Source of the DNA: Castellaniella sp. S9
GTDB lineage: Bacteria > Pseudomonadota > Gammaproteobacteria > Burkholderiales > Burkholderiaceae_B
Reading direction: 5' to 3'
Length of the DNA: 64,000 nucleotides
NCBI RefSeq assembly: GCF_027257175.1
Contig: NZ_JAPFGD010000003.1
Span: forward strand, 270,865-334,864
Part shown: positions 34,295 to 45,368 of the stretch, in pieces
Layout: each line of letters starts with the position of its first letter
Position numbering within the stretch: position 1 is the first letter of the stretch
The notes under the pieces: generated by a model
The model's database searches: none
The model's input: only the letters and a program-made list of their open reading frames with translations
Told to the model about the DNA's origin: nothing
Translations under genes and position numbers: made by a program

Positions 34295-35428
34295 TCAGGC
34301 CTCGAGCACCGCGCACAATGCCTGCCAACGCGCCTGATCGCGCAAGCGCAGGCGCATGTCCCGACCCAACTGTACCGCATCCACGAACTCGTAGCGGGGC
34401 GCCTCGGACAAGTCGTCGAACGCACCGGAATTCCCCGCCAGGCCATGCCCGGCCCCCAGCACGCGCGGCGCCACGTAGGCGATCCATTCGTCCACCCAGC
34501 CGCCGGCCACCAGCGCGTCGTTGAGGCGTGCGCCCGCCTCGACGTGCACCTCGTTGATCTCGTGTGCGCCCAGCCAGTCCATGAGGGCGCCGAGGTCCAG
34601 TCCGCCGGCGGCGTCCTGCGGCAGGCGGATCACGCGCGCGTTGCGCCGGGACAGCCGATCGATCTTGGCCGCGTCCGGGCGCGCCGTGAAGATCCACACG
34701 GGGTCGCCGTTGAACAGGTTGGCATCCTCGGCGATCCGGAAGTCCGTATCCAGGACCGCACGCACCGGCTGCCGGGTGGTGGCGACCACGCGTACATTCA
34801 TGATCGGGTTGTCGGCCATCACGGTGCCGATGCCGGTCAGGATCAGGCAGGCGCGGGCGCGCCAGCGGTGCCCGTCGGCACGCGCCTCCTCGCCGGTGAT
34901 CCACTGGGACCAGCCGTTGGGCAGGGCCGTGCGGCCATCCAGCGATCCGGCGGTCTTGAGCCACACCCAGGGTCGGCCCCGCGTCATGCGGGCGACGAAA
35001 CCCGGGTTGAGCGCCAGCGCATCGGATGCGCACAGGCCCATGTCGACCTGGATGCCCGCCCGCCGCAGGCGGGCCGCCCCCTGACCGGCGACCTTGGGGT
35101 TGGGGTCGCCCATCGCGGCGACCACGCGCACGATGCCGGCCGCCACGAGGGCATCCGCGCAAGGCGGCGTACGGCCGAAATGGCTGCAGGGCTCGAGCGT
35201 GACGTAAGCGGTGGCGCCGCGGACGTCGATCCCCTGGCTGGCCGCCTCGTGCAAGGCATCGACCTCGGCATGGCGTCCGCCGGCGTGCCGGGTATAGCCC
35301 TCGGCCAGCCAGCGGCCGTCGCGCACCAGCACGCAGCCCACGCGCGGATTGGGGGTGCTGATGTCCAGCGAGCCCTCGGCCACGGCCAGGGCGCGGCGCA
35401 TCCAACGATGATCCTGGGGCGAAAACAC
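34295..35428 (-). CDS. ribD: Bifunctional diaminohydroxyphosphoribosylaminopyrimidine deaminase/5-amino-6-(5-phosphoribosylamino)uracil reductase
   Basis: This 377-residue enzyme catalyses the second and third steps of riboflavin synthesis. The N-terminal deaminase (about residues 1-145) has the zinc site HAEVDAL and PCSHFGRTPPC. The C-terminal reductase (about 146-370) has RPWVWLKTAGSLDGR and an NADPH-binding core. The GTG at 35428 is chosen because GAGG lies five bases upstream and the product then starts at the conserved SPQDHRWMRRALAVA. Longer frames would run inside nrdR. It starts seven bases after the nrdR stop. Confidence 0.95.
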   Translation of the reverse strand: MFSPQDHRWMRRALAVAEGSLDISTPNPRVGCVLVRDGRWLAEGYTRHAGGRHAEVDALHEAASQGIDVRGATAYVTLEPCSHFGRTPPCADALVAAGIVRVVAAMGDPNPKVAGQGAARLRRAGIQVDMGLCASDALALNPGFVARMTRGRPWVWLKTAGSLDGRTALPNGWSQWITGEEARADGHRWRARACLILTGIGTVMADNPIMNVRVVATTRQPVRAVLDTDFRIAEDANLFNGDPVWIFTARPDAAKIDRLSRRNARVIRLPQDAAGGLDLGALMDWLGAHEINEVHVEAGARLNDALVAGGWVDEWIAYVAPRVLGAGHGLAGNSGAFDDLSEAPRYEFVDAVQLGRDMRLRLRDQARWQALCAVLEA

Positions 35429-35435
35429 GGCGGCC

Positions 35436-35903
35436 TCAGTCTTCGGGGTCCGGCGAGGACTGGAACTCGTCGATGGTCCGCACGAATTCCTGGATGTCCT
35501 CGAAACTGCGGTAGACCGAGGCAAAGCGCACGTAGGCCACTTGGTCGAGCTGGCGCAGTTCCGCCATGACCAGTTCGCCGATGTGGCCCGAGGGCACCTC
35601 GCGGCGTCCGCTGGCCATCAGCCGATCCTGGATGCGGGCGACCGCGGCATCGACTTCGGCCGTGCTGACCGGCCGCTTGCGCAGGGCCAGCCCCATGCTG
35701 GCGCGCAGCTTGGACACATCGAACTCGCTGCGGGTGCCGTTGCGCTTGACCACCGCCGGCATCATGAGGTCGACGCGTTCGTAGGTGGTGAACCGCCGGT
35801 CACAGGCCGTGCAGCGGCGCCGGCGCCTGATCGTGTCGCCTTCCTCGGAGACCCGCGAGTCGATGACCTGCGTGTCGAAGCTGCTGCAGAACGGACACTT
35901 CAT
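35436..35903 (-). CDS. nrdR: Transcriptional repressor NrdR
   Basis: This 155-residue protein represses ribonucleotide reductase genes by binding NrdR boxes when its ATP-cone is loaded with dATP. The N-terminal zinc ribbon has CPFC and CTAC pairs and the basic stretch RRRRRC (residues about 2-45). The ATP-cone (about 49-139) contains [17 protein letters not shown]. The ATG directly before KCPFC is the conserved start. Likely targets in this window are the two NrdR boxes before nrdAB at 54.5 kb. It lies between glyA and ribD, as in many betaproteobacteria. Confidence 0.97.
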   Translation of the reverse strand: MKCPFCSSFDTQVIDSRVSEEGDTIRRRRRCTACDRRFTTYERVDLMMPAVVKRNGTRSEFDVSKLRASMGLALRKRPVSTAEVDAAVARIQDRLMASGRREVPSGHIGELVMAELRQLDQVAYVRFASVYRSFEDIQEFVRTIDEFQSSPDPED

Positions 35904-35938
35904 AAGCATGCGGGCGCCCAAGGCGCCCGTGGTGGTGG

Positions 35939-37183
<1,245 letters not shown>

Positions 37184-37301
37184 GAAGGTTCCTAGAGAAT
37201 GGACGGGCGATCGAATGGACTATTCTATCGTGAACCCCCGGCGTCGTGCCCCGCGGCCGGCGCCCGCGCGGGCGCCGGTGGCGCATGCGGGATGCAATCG
37301 G

Positions 37302-37934
37302 CTACAAGGCGTGCAACCGGGGGTTGAGGGTGTAGGTGCCGGTGATCGAGGCCTGGGCCAGGATGTGGCCCTGCATCGCCTCGAGCGCCTGCTGGCCGGT
37401 AAAGCGCCCCTCGACGCCCAGTTCCGCGACGTCCAGCGCGTAAACGGTGAACACGTAGCGGTGCACCAGGGCGTCGTTCCAGGGCGGGCAGGGCCCGTCA
37501 TAGCCGAAATAGTCCCCGCTCATGTCGCGGTCGGCGGCAAACCACTGCGTATAGTCGTTGACGCCCTGGCGGGTGCCGTCCAGGGCCAGCGGCCCGGCCT
37601 TGCCGCGCGGCGTGATGCCGCTGGAATAGTCGCCGGCCGCGATCGAGCGGATCTCGGCGGCGATGTCGACCAGCACCCAATGGTAGAAATCGACCCGCGG
37701 CAGGTCGGCCGGAACCTCGCGGCCTTCCTGGTTGACGTCGTCGGGCTTGCTGGGCACGTCCGGGTCGCAGCACACCACGGCGAACGAGCGCACGCCGTCG
37801 GGCACCTCGGACCACGCCAGATGCGGATTGACGTTGCCCGCCAGCGTCACGTGGGATTCGGGGTCGATACGCGCAAACGCATTGTGCTCGGGGATTACGC
37901 CCTGGTCGGGAAAGGAATCGCTGTGCAGTTTCAT
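37302..37934 (-). CDS. YbhB/YbcL family Raf kinase inhibitor-like (PEBP) protein
   Basis: This 210-residue protein belongs to the phosphatidylethanolamine-binding family. The ligand-pocket signatures are CCDPDVPSKPDD (the D-P-D-x-P motif) and FYHWVLVDI, with YDGPCPPWND for the GxP..H region. It carries no signal peptide, unlike E. coli YbcL, so it should be cytoplasmic. The function of bacterial members is mostly unknown. It lies between tyrS and glyA on the same strand. Confidence 0.9.
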   Translation of the reverse strand: MKLHSDSFPDQGVIPEHNAFARIDPESHVTLAGNVNPHLAWSEVPDGVRSFAVVCCDPDVPSKPDDVNQEGREVPADLPRVDFYHWVLVDIAAEIRSIAAGDYSSGITPRGKAGPLALDGTRQGVNDYTQWFAADRDMSGDYFGYDGPCPPWNDALVHRYVFTVYALDVAELGVEGRFTGQQALEAMQGHILAQASITGTYTLNPRLHAL

Positions 37935-37964
37935 GGTGCCTCCCGTGGTTCGATGGCCGGCGTG

Positions 37965-39191
37965 TCAGGTGAGGATCACCCGCGCGAACTTGCGTTTGCC
38001 GACCTGCATCACATAAGTCCCTGGCGGCAATTGCAGGGATTTGTCGGAAATCCGGTCGCCATCGACGCGCACCCCGCCCTGCTCGACGTTGCGCTGGGCC
38101 TCCGAGGCCGATGCCGCCAGGCCGGCCTCGCGCAGCACCTTGAGTATGCCCATGGGCGCGCCGCCCACGGCGACCTCGGGCAGGTTCTCGGGAATCGCGC
38201 CGTCCCGGAACCGGGCGTTGAAGCCCTCGAGGGCGCGTTCGGCCTCGCGCGCGCTGTGAAAGCGTGCGACCAGTTCCTGCGCCAGCATGACCTTGGCGTC
38301 GCGCGGATTGCGCCCGGCGACGACCTCGGCCTGCAGCGCGCCGATGTCCTCGAGCGAGCGGAAGGACAGCAGCTCATAGTAGCGCCACATCAGCGTGTCG
38401 GAAATCGACATGAGCTTGCCGAACATGGAATCCGGCGTCTCGGTGACGCCGATGTAGTTGCCCTTGGACTTGGACATCTTTTCGACGCCGTCGGTGCCCT
38501 CGAGCAGCGGCATGGTCAGGATGCACTGCGGCTCGATGCCGTATTCCTTTTGCAGCTCGCGGCCCACCAGAAGATTGAATTTCTGGTCGGTGCCGCCGAG
38601 CTCGAGGTCGGCGCGCAAGGCCACCGAGTCATAGCCCTGCAGCAGCGGATACAGGAACTCGTGCACCGAAATCGGGATGCCGCCCCTGTAGCGCTTGGTG
38701 AAATCGTCGCGCTCCATCATGCGGGCCACCGTATAGCGCGAGGCCAGCTGGATCAGCCCCCGGGTGCCGAGCTTGTCGCACCATTCCGAGTTGTAGCGGA
38801 TCTCGGTGCGCGCCGGATCCAGCACCAGGCTGGCCTGCGCGTAGTAGGTCTTGGCGTTTTCCTGGATCTGCTCGGGCGTGAGCGGCGGCCGGGTGGCGTT
38901 GCGTCCGCTGGGATCGCCGATCAGCGCGGTGAAATCCCCGATCAGGAAGATCACGGTGTGGCCCAGGTCTTGCAGCTGGCGCATCTTGTTGAGCACCACG
39001 GTATGGCCCAGATGGATGTCGGGGGCCGTCGGATCCAGGCCGAGCTTGATGCGCAAAGGCGTGCCGGTCGCGCGGCTGCGCGCGAGCTTTGCGGCGAATT
39101 CCGAGGCGACGAGCAGTTCGTCGGATCCCCGCTGGACGACACGCAGATCGGCGTCGTTCCGAGGGTCGGCGGGGAAGGATGGGGACGACAT
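37965..39191 (-). CDS. tyrS: Tyrosyl-tRNA synthetase
   Basis: This 408-residue class I synthetase charges tRNA-Tyr. The HIGH-like motif is [11 protein letters not shown], the KMSKS motif is KMSKSKGN, and the C-terminal S4 RNA-binding domain covers about residues 340-408 ([17 protein letters not shown]). The sequence resembles the long TyrZ-like branch. It is divergent from the M23 peptidase gene, with about 190 bases between start codons and no visible T-box-like structure. Confidence 0.96.
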   Translation of the reverse strand: MSSPSFPADPRNDADLRVVQRGSDELLVASEFAAKLARSRATGTPLRIKLGLDPTAPDIHLGHTVVLNKMRQLQDLGHTVIFLIGDFTALIGDPSGRNATRPPLTPEQIQENAKTYYAQASLVLDPARTEIRYNSEWCDKLGTRGLIQLASRYTVARMMERDDFTKRYRGGIPISVHEFLYPLLQGYDSVALRADLELGGTDQKFNLLVGRELQKEYGIEPQCILTMPLLEGTDGVEKMSKSKGNYIGVTETPDSMFGKLMSISDTLMWRYYELLSFRSLEDIGALQAEVVAGRNPRDAKVMLAQELVARFHSAREAERALEGFNARFRDGAIPENLPEVAVGGAPMGILKVLREAGLAASASEAQRNVEQGGVRVDGDRISDKSLQLPPGTYVMQVGKRKFARVILT

Positions 39192-39380
39192 GATATACGC
39201 TTTTGAGGAAAAAAATGAAAAAAGGCTCGAAAAGTCTTGGCCGATGCGCTAGCATAACGTGCCATCGCAGCTTCTGTACAACAATTCGCCGCCTGGCCGG
39301 GCGGCCAGGGGCCACATATTATCAGAGCCTCGGCCTTCACCCGACGGGTGTGGCCCGAGCACACCAACCCACCACCGTCC

Positions 39381-40724
39381 ATGACGACCGAAGACCATCA
39401 ACCGCGCCGCAAACACATCACCCGGAGCCTGCTGATCGCTGCAGGCGGTCTCTTCATCACCGCCGCGGCTCTGGCGGTCGTCAAGCCCTCCGCTCCACCG
39501 GAACCCGTCTACGAGGCGCATCGCACGCTCGACCTGCGCCCGCTCGACGAGCCGGTTGCTGCAGCAGACGAGGCGCCCTTCATTACCGAGACCCGCATCC
39601 GGCGCGGCGACACGGTGGCGGCGGTACTGCAGCGCCTGGGCGTCGACGAGGACGGCCTGCTGCCCTTTCTGATCCAGAACAAGGGCGCGCGCTCGATCTA
39701 CAAACTCTATCCCGGGCGCGTGCTGCAGGCCGCGCTGGACGATGCGGGGTCGCTCGTGTGGCTGCGCTATGCGCACACGCCGGGCACGCGCGACAAGGCC
39801 GACTACGTGTCGCGCTGGCTCGAGGTGCGCCCCGACGGCCAGGGCGGCTTCGAGGCCGCAGAGCACTCGATGCCGGCGCAGGCCCAGCTGCGCATGGCCG
39901 AAGGCGACATCGACAGCTCGCTGTTCGGCGCAGCCGACGAGGCCGATATTCCCGACGCCGTCACCATGGACATGATCGAGATCCTCGGCAGCCGGATCGA
40001 TTTCCTCAAGGATCTGCGCAAGGGCGATCGTTTCCGCATCGTGTACGACGCCTACATGCACGACGGCGAGCAGGTCGGCACGGGACGCATCCGCGCCCTC
40101 GAATTCATCAACCGCGGCAAGACCTACAGCGCCGTCTGGTTCCGGACCGCCGACGGCAACGGCGGCTATTACGATTTCAACGGCGCCAGCCTCAAGGGCG
40201 CCTTCCTGCGCACGGCCATCAAGTTCACCCGCATCAGCTCGCGCTTCGGGATGCGCATGCACCCCGTCCACAAACGCTGGGCCGGCCACAAGGGCGTGGA
40301 CTACGCCGCGCCCACCGGCACGCCGATCCATGCGACCGCCGACGGCACGGTCCAGTTCATCGGCCGGCAGAACGGATACGGCAACGTCATCATCCTCAAG
40401 AACTTCGGCAAGTATTCCACCGTGTACGCGCACCAGAGCCGCTTTGCGAAGGGCTTGAAAAAGGGCGATCGCGTGCAGCAGGGCCAACTGATCGGCTACG
40501 TGGGCTCCACGGGCTGGGCCACCGGCCCGCACCTGCACTACGAATTCCGCATCAATAACCGGCCCGTGGATCCGCTGGCGGTCGACCTGCCGGTGGCGCG
40601 CACGCTGGGGCCCGAGGACCGCAAGGCCTTTGCCTCGGTGGCGGCCCAATATCGCGGCCACATCGATTTCCTGGCACGGATCCAGGACATGCAGGACGAC
40701 GCCACCCAGGTGGCGCAGCGCTAG
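39381..40724 (+). CDS. M23-family peptidoglycan endopeptidase (LytM-like, membrane-anchored)
   Basis: This 447-residue protein has an N-terminal membrane anchor (about residues 15-35), a LysM/OapA-like module with ITETRIRRGDTVAAVLQRLG near 60-90, and a C-terminal M23 metallopeptidase domain. The zinc ligands are in GHKGVDYAAPTGTPI and HLHYEFRINN, with the general-base His in YAHQS. It probably cuts peptide cross-links in peptidoglycan, like MepM. The ATG at 39381 is used; a GTG at 39348 would add eleven residues. It is followed by anmK, another cell-wall gene, after 32 bases. Confidence 0.92.
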   Translation: MTTEDHQPRRKHITRSLLIAAGGLFITAAALAVVKPSAPPEPVYEAHRTLDLRPLDEPVAAADEAPFITETRIRRGDTVAAVLQRLGVDEDGLLPFLIQNKGARSIYKLYPGRVLQAALDDAGSLVWLRYAHTPGTRDKADYVSRWLEVRPDGQGGFEAAEHSMPAQAQLRMAEGDIDSSLFGAADEADIPDAVTMDMIEILGSRIDFLKDLRKGDRFRIVYDAYMHDGEQVGTGRIRALEFINRGKTYSAVWFRTADGNGGYYDFNGASLKGAFLRTAIKFTRISSRFGMRMHPVHKRWAGHKGVDYAAPTGTPIHATADGTVQFIGRQNGYGNVIILKNFGKYSTVYAHQSRFAKGLKKGDRVQQGQLIGYVGSTGWATGPHLHYEFRINNRPVDPLAVDLPVARTLGPEDRKAFASVAAQYRGHIDFLARIQDMQDDATQVAQR

Positions 40725-40756
40725 CCGCTGCCGCCTCCACCAGGGCTGGCCGCGGC

Positions 40757-41911
40757 ATGGGCAGCATGGACGCCGGACCCCAGGACGCGCATCGCTCTGG
40801 CGGGCCGCCGGCGGCATCCGTCGAACACTATATCGGCCTGATGTCGGGCACCAGCACCGACGGCGTCGACGGCGTGCTTGCCGAATTCGACGAGAGCGCC
40901 ATCCGGATCGCCGCCACGGCCAGCCTGCCGCTGCCCGAGGCATTGCGCGGCGAATTGCTGGCCCTCAACGCCGCCGGGCCCAACGAACTCGCTCGCGCTG
41001 CGCATGCGGCAAACGGCCTGGCCGATCACTACGCGCAAGCCGTCGGGCAATTGCTGGCGGCCTCGGGCCTGGCACCCGGACAGGTGCGCGCCATCGGCGC
41101 ACACGGCCAGACGGTGCGCCATTGCCCGCAGGATGGCTACACGCTGCAGATCAATGCGCCCGCCCGGCTGGCCGAGCGCGCCGGCATCGCGGTGGTGGCG
41201 GACTTCCGCAGCCGGGATGTCGCCGCGGGCGGTCAAGGCGCGCCGCTGGTGCCGGCCTTCCATGCCGCCTGGTTCGGCCATCGGCCGGACTGCGTGGTCC
41301 TGAACCTGGGCGGCATCGCCAATCTCACGCTCCTCGGGGACCCGGTGCGCGGCTTCGACACCGGCCCGGCCAACATGCTGATGGACGCCTGGGCGCAACG
41401 GCATCTGGAGCAGGCCTACGACCAGGGCGGCGCATGGGCCGCCAGCGGACGCTGCCACGAGGGCCTGCTGGCGCGACTGATCGCCGAGCCCTGGTTCGGC
41501 CAGGCGCCGCCCAAATCCACGGGCCGCGACCTGTTCAGCCTGGACTGGCTGCATGCTCGCCTATCGGCGAACCCGCAGTGGGCCCGGCTGGCGCCCGCCG
41601 ACGTGCAGGCCACCTTGCTGCAACTCTCGGTCCGCACGATCGCCGCGGCCATCGCAAGGTACGCCCCGCACACACGCGAGGTCCTGGTCTGCGGCGGCGG
41701 CGCCTTGAATGCGGCCTTCATGGCGGCCCTGGGCCAGGCCCTGCCCTGCCGGCTGGCGACGACCGCCGAGCATGGCATGCCCGTCCAGGCGGTCGAGGCG
41801 CTGGCCTTTGCATGGCTGGCACGCGCGCACGTCCACGGCCATGCCGCTTGCCTGCCAGCGGTGACGGGCGCAAAACATGCCACGATTGCGGGTTGCCTGT
41901 ATCCCGCCTGA
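40757..41911 (+). CDS. anmK: Anhydro-N-acetylmuramic acid kinase
   Basis: This 384-residue kinase phosphorylates 1,6-anhydro-MurNAc during cell-wall recycling, hydrolysing the anhydro bond. Signatures are YIGLMSGTSTDGVDGVL (phosphate loop), GAHGQTVRH, DFRSRDVAAGGQGAPLVPAFH and NLGGIANLT. The N-terminus has about 20 extra residues before the conserved YIGLMSGTS, and an ATG at 40766 is an alternative start. It fits functionally with the adjacent M23 endopeptidase and the transglycosylase elsewhere in the window. Confidence 0.94.
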   Translation: MGSMDAGPQDAHRSGGPPAASVEHYIGLMSGTSTDGVDGVLAEFDESAIRIAATASLPLPEALRGELLALNAAGPNELARAAHAANGLADHYAQAVGQLLAASGLAPGQVRAIGAHGQTVRHCPQDGYTLQINAPARLAERAGIAVVADFRSRDVAAGGQGAPLVPAFHAAWFGHRPDCVVLNLGGIANLTLLGDPVRGFDTGPANMLMDAWAQRHLEQAYDQGGAWAASGRCHEGLLARLIAEPWFGQAPPKSTGRDLFSLDWLHARLSANPQWARLAPADVQATLLQLSVRTIAAAIARYAPHTREVLVCGGGALNAAFMAALGQALPCRLATTAEHGMPVQAVEALAFAWLARAHVHGHAACLPAVTGAKHATIAGCLYPA

Positions 41912-41980
41912 ACGCGCGGACGGCCGCCGCCCGCCTTCAGGCGGGCGACCGGACCGAGTGCAAGGACGGCAAGAAGGGAA

Positions 41981-42346
41981 TCAGGGCGCGAAGGACGAGC
42001 CGCAACCGCAGGTGGTGTTGGCGTTGGGATTGCGTATGACGAACTGCGAACCCTCGAGGTCGTCCTTGTAGTCGATCTCGGAGCCGACCAGATACTGGAA
42101 GCTCATGGGATCCACCAGCAGTTGCACCCCTTCGCGCTCGATCGTGGTGTCGTCATCGCTGACTTCCTCGTCGAAGGTGAACCCGTACTGGAATCCCGAG
42201 CAGCCGCCACCCTGCACGAATACGCGCAGCTTCAGATCCGGATTGCCCTCCTCGGCCAGCAATTCGCGGACCTTGGACACGGCGGCGTCGGTAAACAGCA
42301 GCGGGGTGGGGGGAATGTCGAAATCGACGTGCTCGATCGTGCTCAT
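41981..42346 (-). CDS. erpA: Iron-sulfur cluster insertion protein ErpA
   Basis: This 121-residue A-type carrier delivers [4Fe-4S] clusters to apoproteins. The three cluster-binding cysteines are in [11 protein letters not shown] and the C-terminal [10 protein letters not shown]. The length and the acidic DEEVSDDDT segment are typical of ErpA in this group. The start overlaps the stop of the upstream DUF6776 gene by four bases (ATGA), implying coupled translation. Confidence 0.96.
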   Translation of the reverse strand: MSTIEHVDFDIPPTPLLFTDAAVSKVRELLAEEGNPDLKLRVFVQGGGCSGFQYGFTFDEEVSDDDTTIEREGVQLLVDPMSFQYLVGSEIDYKDDLEGSQFVIRNPNANTTCGCGSSFAP

Positions 42347-43077
42347 GGAGTGACTCCTGGGGTGCCGGCCACGGGCGCGGCGCCCTCAACAACGGCGTCC
42401 TGGGTGGCGCGGATCAGTCCATCCTCGAGGATCTCGAGGGTGACGGAGCGGACCGCCACGCCGGGCGGAAGGCGCAGGACGCCGGTACTGCGCTGGAACT
42501 GCTCGAAAGCCAGGGCGAACGGGTCGGCGCCTGCAGGGCCGGACTCGGTGCCCGGCGGCGGTGCGGCCGATTCCTCGGCCGTCGCCGCCGCCAACTCTAT
42601 TTTAGCGGGATTCCCGCCCTCGAGTGCATCGGCCATGAAACGCATGCGGCCTCTGAAGGTTTCCTGGGCGGGCGCATTGCGCGTCAGCAGGACCCGATAA
42701 TGCAGGAAACCGCCCTGGGGCCTGACATCGAAGGCACGAATCGCGACGGCACCCGCGGGCCCGGGCGGGATCAACTGCTCGTAGAAGGCGAGCTGGTCGC
42801 GGGTCCGGCCGAGTTCCTGCTGCTGTTTGGCAAGCGTGTCCTCGAGGCCGCGGCGCGTGGCGAGCTCGACGTCGAGCTCGCCTTGCAGCTTGGCCACGCG
42901 CGCATTGGTCTCGGCCTCGGTCATCCGCAGGGTATCCACCCGTGCCTGCAGGTCGAGGATGCGCTGGCGTTCGCCGGCGTGCATGCCGAAATGCATGGCC
43001 AGCGCGCCGGCCAGGAACACCAGGAGCAGCGTCAAGGCCGTGATCAGCCCACGCAGGATCAGGCGTCGCATGCCCAT
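42343..43077 (-). CDS. DUF6776-type membrane-anchored coiled-coil protein
   Basis: This 244-residue protein of unknown function has one N-terminal transmembrane helix (about residues 10-30) and a coiled coil from about 35 to 100 rich in Glu, Gln and Arg ([20 protein letters not shown], then [11 protein letters not shown]). A periplasmic domain with [13 protein letters not shown] follows, which matches the family usually found beside erpA and argC. The proline/alanine-rich stretch around 165-185 is probably a linker. It overlaps erpA by four bases and begins 18 bases after argC, so the three are likely one transcript. Confidence 0.8.
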   Translation of the reverse strand: MGMRRLILRGLITALTLLLVFLAGALAMHFGMHAGERQRILDLQARVDTLRMTEAETNARVAKLQGELDVELATRRGLEDTLAKQQQELGRTRDQLAFYEQLIPPGPAGAVAIRAFDVRPQGGFLHYRVLLTRNAPAQETFRGRMRFMADALEGGNPAKIELAAATAEESAAPPPGTESGPAGADPFALAFEQFQRSTGVLRLPPGVAVRSVTLEILEDGLIRATQDAVVEGAAPVAGTPGVTP

Positions 43078-43095
43078 GTCGCGCCCCTGCCCGCC

Positions 43096-44154
43096 TCAAG
43101 GCAGGACTGCAACGTGTTGCAGGCCGGCCGTTTCCTGGAACCCGAACATCAGGTTCATGTTTTGCACGGCCTGCCCCGCCGCACCCTTCACCAGATTGTC
43201 CTGCACCACCAGCACCACCAGTTGGTCGCCGTCGGCCGGACGGTGCACGGCGATGCGCAGCATGTTCGAGGCCCGCACCGAGCGGGTCTGGGGCAGGCTG
43301 CCGGCCGGCATGACGTCGACGAAGGGCTCGTCGGCATAGCGCGCCTCGTACAGCGCCTGGAAATCCGTATCCATGGCCTCGGGCAGGATGCGCAAGTAAA
43401 GCGTGGAGAACATGCCGCGGATCATGGGCACCAGGTGCGGCACGAACACCAGCCCCACCGGCGCGCCCGCTATGCGCTGCAGGCACTCGGAGATCTCGGG
43501 GTGATGGCGATGGCCGGCCACGCCGTAGGCGGCGAAATTGTCGCTGGCCTCGGAAAACAGCGAACCGACCTGGGTCTTGCGGCCCGCCCCCGAGACGCCG
43601 GACTTGGAGTCGGCAATCACGTGGGCGGCGTCGATCAGCGGCCGGCCGGCCTGCAGGACGGGCGCCAGGCCCAGCAGGACGGTGGTGGGATAGCAGCCGG
43701 GATTGCCCACCACACGGGCCTGGCGGATGGCCTCGCGGTCGAGCTCCGGCAGGCCATAGACGGCGTCGCGCAGGATGTCCGGGCAGGCGTGGGGCATCTT
43801 GTACCATTTCTGGAAGGTGTCCACGTCCTGCAGGCGGAAGTCGGCGGCCAGGTCGATCACGCGCACGCCATGATCCAGCAGGTGGCGGGCCTGCTCCATT
43901 GCCACGCCGTGCGGGGTGGCGAAGAACACCACATCGCATTGTTCCAGGGCGGCGTGCTCCGGGGTCTGGAAGCACAGGTCGACGTGGCCGCGCAGATTGG
44001 GAAACATGTCGGCGACCGGCATGCCTTCCTCCTTGCGGGAGGTGATGGCATGCAACTGCACATGGGGATGGGTCGAGAGCAGGCGCAATAGCTCGACCCC
44101 GGTGTATCCCGTGCCCCCGACGATGCCGGCCTTGATCCGTGATGCTGCGTTCAT
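43096..44154 (-). CDS. argC: N-acetyl-gamma-glutamyl-phosphate reductase
   Basis: This 352-residue enzyme makes N-acetylglutamate semialdehyde in arginine synthesis. The NADP motif is [17 protein letters not shown], the catalytic cysteine is in [15 protein letters not shown] and the substrate region is [11 protein letters not shown]. The ATG at 44154 gives the usual N-terminus ([12 protein letters not shown]); an ATG four codons earlier is possible. It lies downstream of rplM-rpsI but is separated from them by a strong terminator hairpin. Confidence 0.95.
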   Translation of the reverse strand: MNAASRIKAGIVGGTGYTGVELLRLLSTHPHVQLHAITSRKEEGMPVADMFPNLRGHVDLCFQTPEHAALEQCDVVFFATPHGVAMEQARHLLDHGVRVIDLAADFRLQDVDTFQKWYKMPHACPDILRDAVYGLPELDREAIRQARVVGNPGCYPTTVLLGLAPVLQAGRPLIDAAHVIADSKSGVSGAGRKTQVGSLFSEASDNFAAYGVAGHRHHPEISECLQRIAGAPVGLVFVPHLVPMIRGMFSTLYLRILPEAMDTDFQALYEARYADEPFVDVMPAGSLPQTRSVRASNMLRIAVHRPADGDQLVVLVVQDNLVKGAAGQAVQNMNLMFGFQETAGLQHVAVLP

Positions 44155-44225
44155 ATGCTGTTCCATTCCGAAGAAATGTCCATGGGCTGGTATTAGCTTA
44201 ACTGAATCCGCCGCGGCCCTATAAC

Positions 44226-44253
44226 AAAAAACCCCGGCGCCGGGCCGGGGTTT
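44226..44253 (-). terminator. Rho-independent terminator of the rplM-rpsI operon
   Basis: The 10-bp stem AAACCCCGGC/GCCGGGGTTT (44229-44238 and 44244-44253) has a 5-base loop. On the minus strand it is followed by further T residues (TTTTTTG in all), about 30 bases after the rpsI stop. It separates the ribosomal protein operon from argC. Confidence 0.85.
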
Positions 44254-44283
44254 CTGGGCGGGCGCGAAAGGCCGCGAACCGGA

Positions 44284-44676
44284 TCAGCGCTTGCTGAACT
44301 GCTTGCGGCGGCGGGCCTTGTGGAAGCCGACCTTTTTACGTTCGACCTCACGGGCGTCGCGCGTGACCAGCCCGGCCTGCTTGAGCGAGGGCTTCAGCGT
44401 TTCGTCGTAGTCGATCAGGGCGCGCGTGATGCCGTGGCGCACGGCACCGGCCTGGCCGGATTCACCGCCGCCATGGACGTTGACGTGGAAGTCGAACGAC
44501 TCGAGGTGGTTGGTCAGGGCGAGGGGCTGGCGCACGACCATGCGGCCGGTTTCGCGGGCGAAGTACTCGTCAACGGGGCGGCCGTTGACGATGATCTTGC
44601 CCGTGCCCTTCTTGAGGAACACACGCGCCACCGAGGTCTTGCGGCGGCCGGTGCCATAATTCCAATTACCGATCAT
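44284..44676 (-). CDS. rpsI: 30S ribosomal protein S9
   Basis: This 130-residue ribosomal protein has the typical [20 protein letters not shown] start region, the central [19 protein letters not shown] and the invariant basic C-terminus [14 protein letters not shown], whose terminal Lys-Arg reaches the P-site tRNA. It follows rplM by 12 bases in the conserved two-gene operon. Confidence 0.98.
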   Translation of the reverse strand: MIGNWNYGTGRRKTSVARVFLKKGTGKIIVNGRPVDEYFARETGRMVVRQPLALTNHLESFDFHVNVHGGGESGQAGAVRHGITRALIDYDETLKPSLKQAGLVTRDAREVERKKVGFHKARRRKQFSKR

Positions 44677-44688
44677 GATGGCCCGTCC

Positions 44689-45117
44689 TTAGATGTCCAG
44701 AGGTTGCGGCTGCTGCGCCACGTGCGGATGCTCGGCGCCGGCATAGACCTTGAGCTTCTTGGCCATCGCATAGCCCAGCGGGCCCTTGGGCAGCATGCCC
44801 TTGACGGCCTTTTGCAATGCGCGACCCGGAAAACGCTGCTGCATTTTCTCGAAGTTGGTCTCGGTGATGCCGCCCGGATAGGTCGAGTGACGGTAGTAGC
44901 GTTTGTCCTGCGCCTTGGCGCCGGTCACGACGATGTCGGCCGCATTGACGACGACGATGTAATCGCCGGTGTCGACGTGAGGCGTGAATTCGGGTTTGTG
45001 CTTGCCACGCAGGCGGCGTGCGACTTCGCTGGCCACACGGCCAAGGACCTTGCCCTTGGCATCGATCACAAACCAGTCACGCTTGACTTCATGCGGCTTG
45101 GCCACAAAGGTCTTCAT
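44689..45117 (-). CDS. rplM: 50S ribosomal protein L13
   Basis: This 142-residue protein matches L13 along its length: [36 protein letters not shown], and [21 protein letters not shown] near the C-terminus. The start is the ATG before KTFVAKP; the longer open frame upstream is the untranslated leader. A candidate promoter lies about 170 bases upstream. Confidence 0.98.
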   Translation of the reverse strand: MKTFVAKPHEVKRDWFVIDAKGKVLGRVASEVARRLRGKHKPEFTPHVDTGDYIVVVNAADIVVTGAKAQDKRYYRHSTYPGGITETNFEKMQQRFPGRALQKAVKGMLPKGPLGYAMAKKLKVYAGAEHPHVAQQPQPLDI

Positions 45118-45286
45118 GATGGTTCCTAAGGAAAAATGAAAGAAAGCATTCCGCAAAGCGCATATGGATAGGCCCGCCAGGACGTTTTGACCCCGTCCGT
45201 ACAAACCCCGCCAACGCCACTGGAAATCATGCGCAAACGGCAAAACGCCCGTGAAGATGATTTTCCAATACCGCGAAAAGCCATAA

Positions 45287-45315
45287 ATTTTAGCAAGCAA
45301 TTGGAAATAAAGCAA
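45287..45315 (-). promoter_or_regulatory. Candidate sigma70 promoter of rplM-rpsI
   Basis: Read on the minus strand, TTGCTT (45310-45315) and TAAAAT (45287-45292) are 17 bases apart; the -10 matches five of six consensus positions. It gives an rplM leader of roughly 160 bases, long enough for autogenous control by L13 or S9. The -35 directly abuts the terminator of the preceding gene. Confidence 0.5.
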
Positions 45316-45316
45316 A

Positions 45317-45346
45317 AACGGCCTGGATCCGAGGATCCAGGCCGTT
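45317..45346 (-). terminator. Rho-independent terminator of the TRAP binding-protein gene
   Basis: A perfect 14-bp inverted repeat AACGGCCTGGATCC/GGATCCAGGCCGTT (45317-45330 and 45333-45346) lies 23 bases after the stop of the gene at 45369. On the minus strand it is followed by a T-rich run (TTTTTGCTTTATTT in part). The two central bases mean the real loop is about six bases. Confidence 0.85.
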
Positions 45347-45368
45347 GCATTGCCTGGTCGGCCGTGAC

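Noticed and set aside
33520-35500. FMN riboswitch in front of the riboflavin genes
   Set aside because: ribD begins seven bases after nrdR and ribE 42 bases after ribD, so there is no room for the aptamer and no matching conserved loops were seen.
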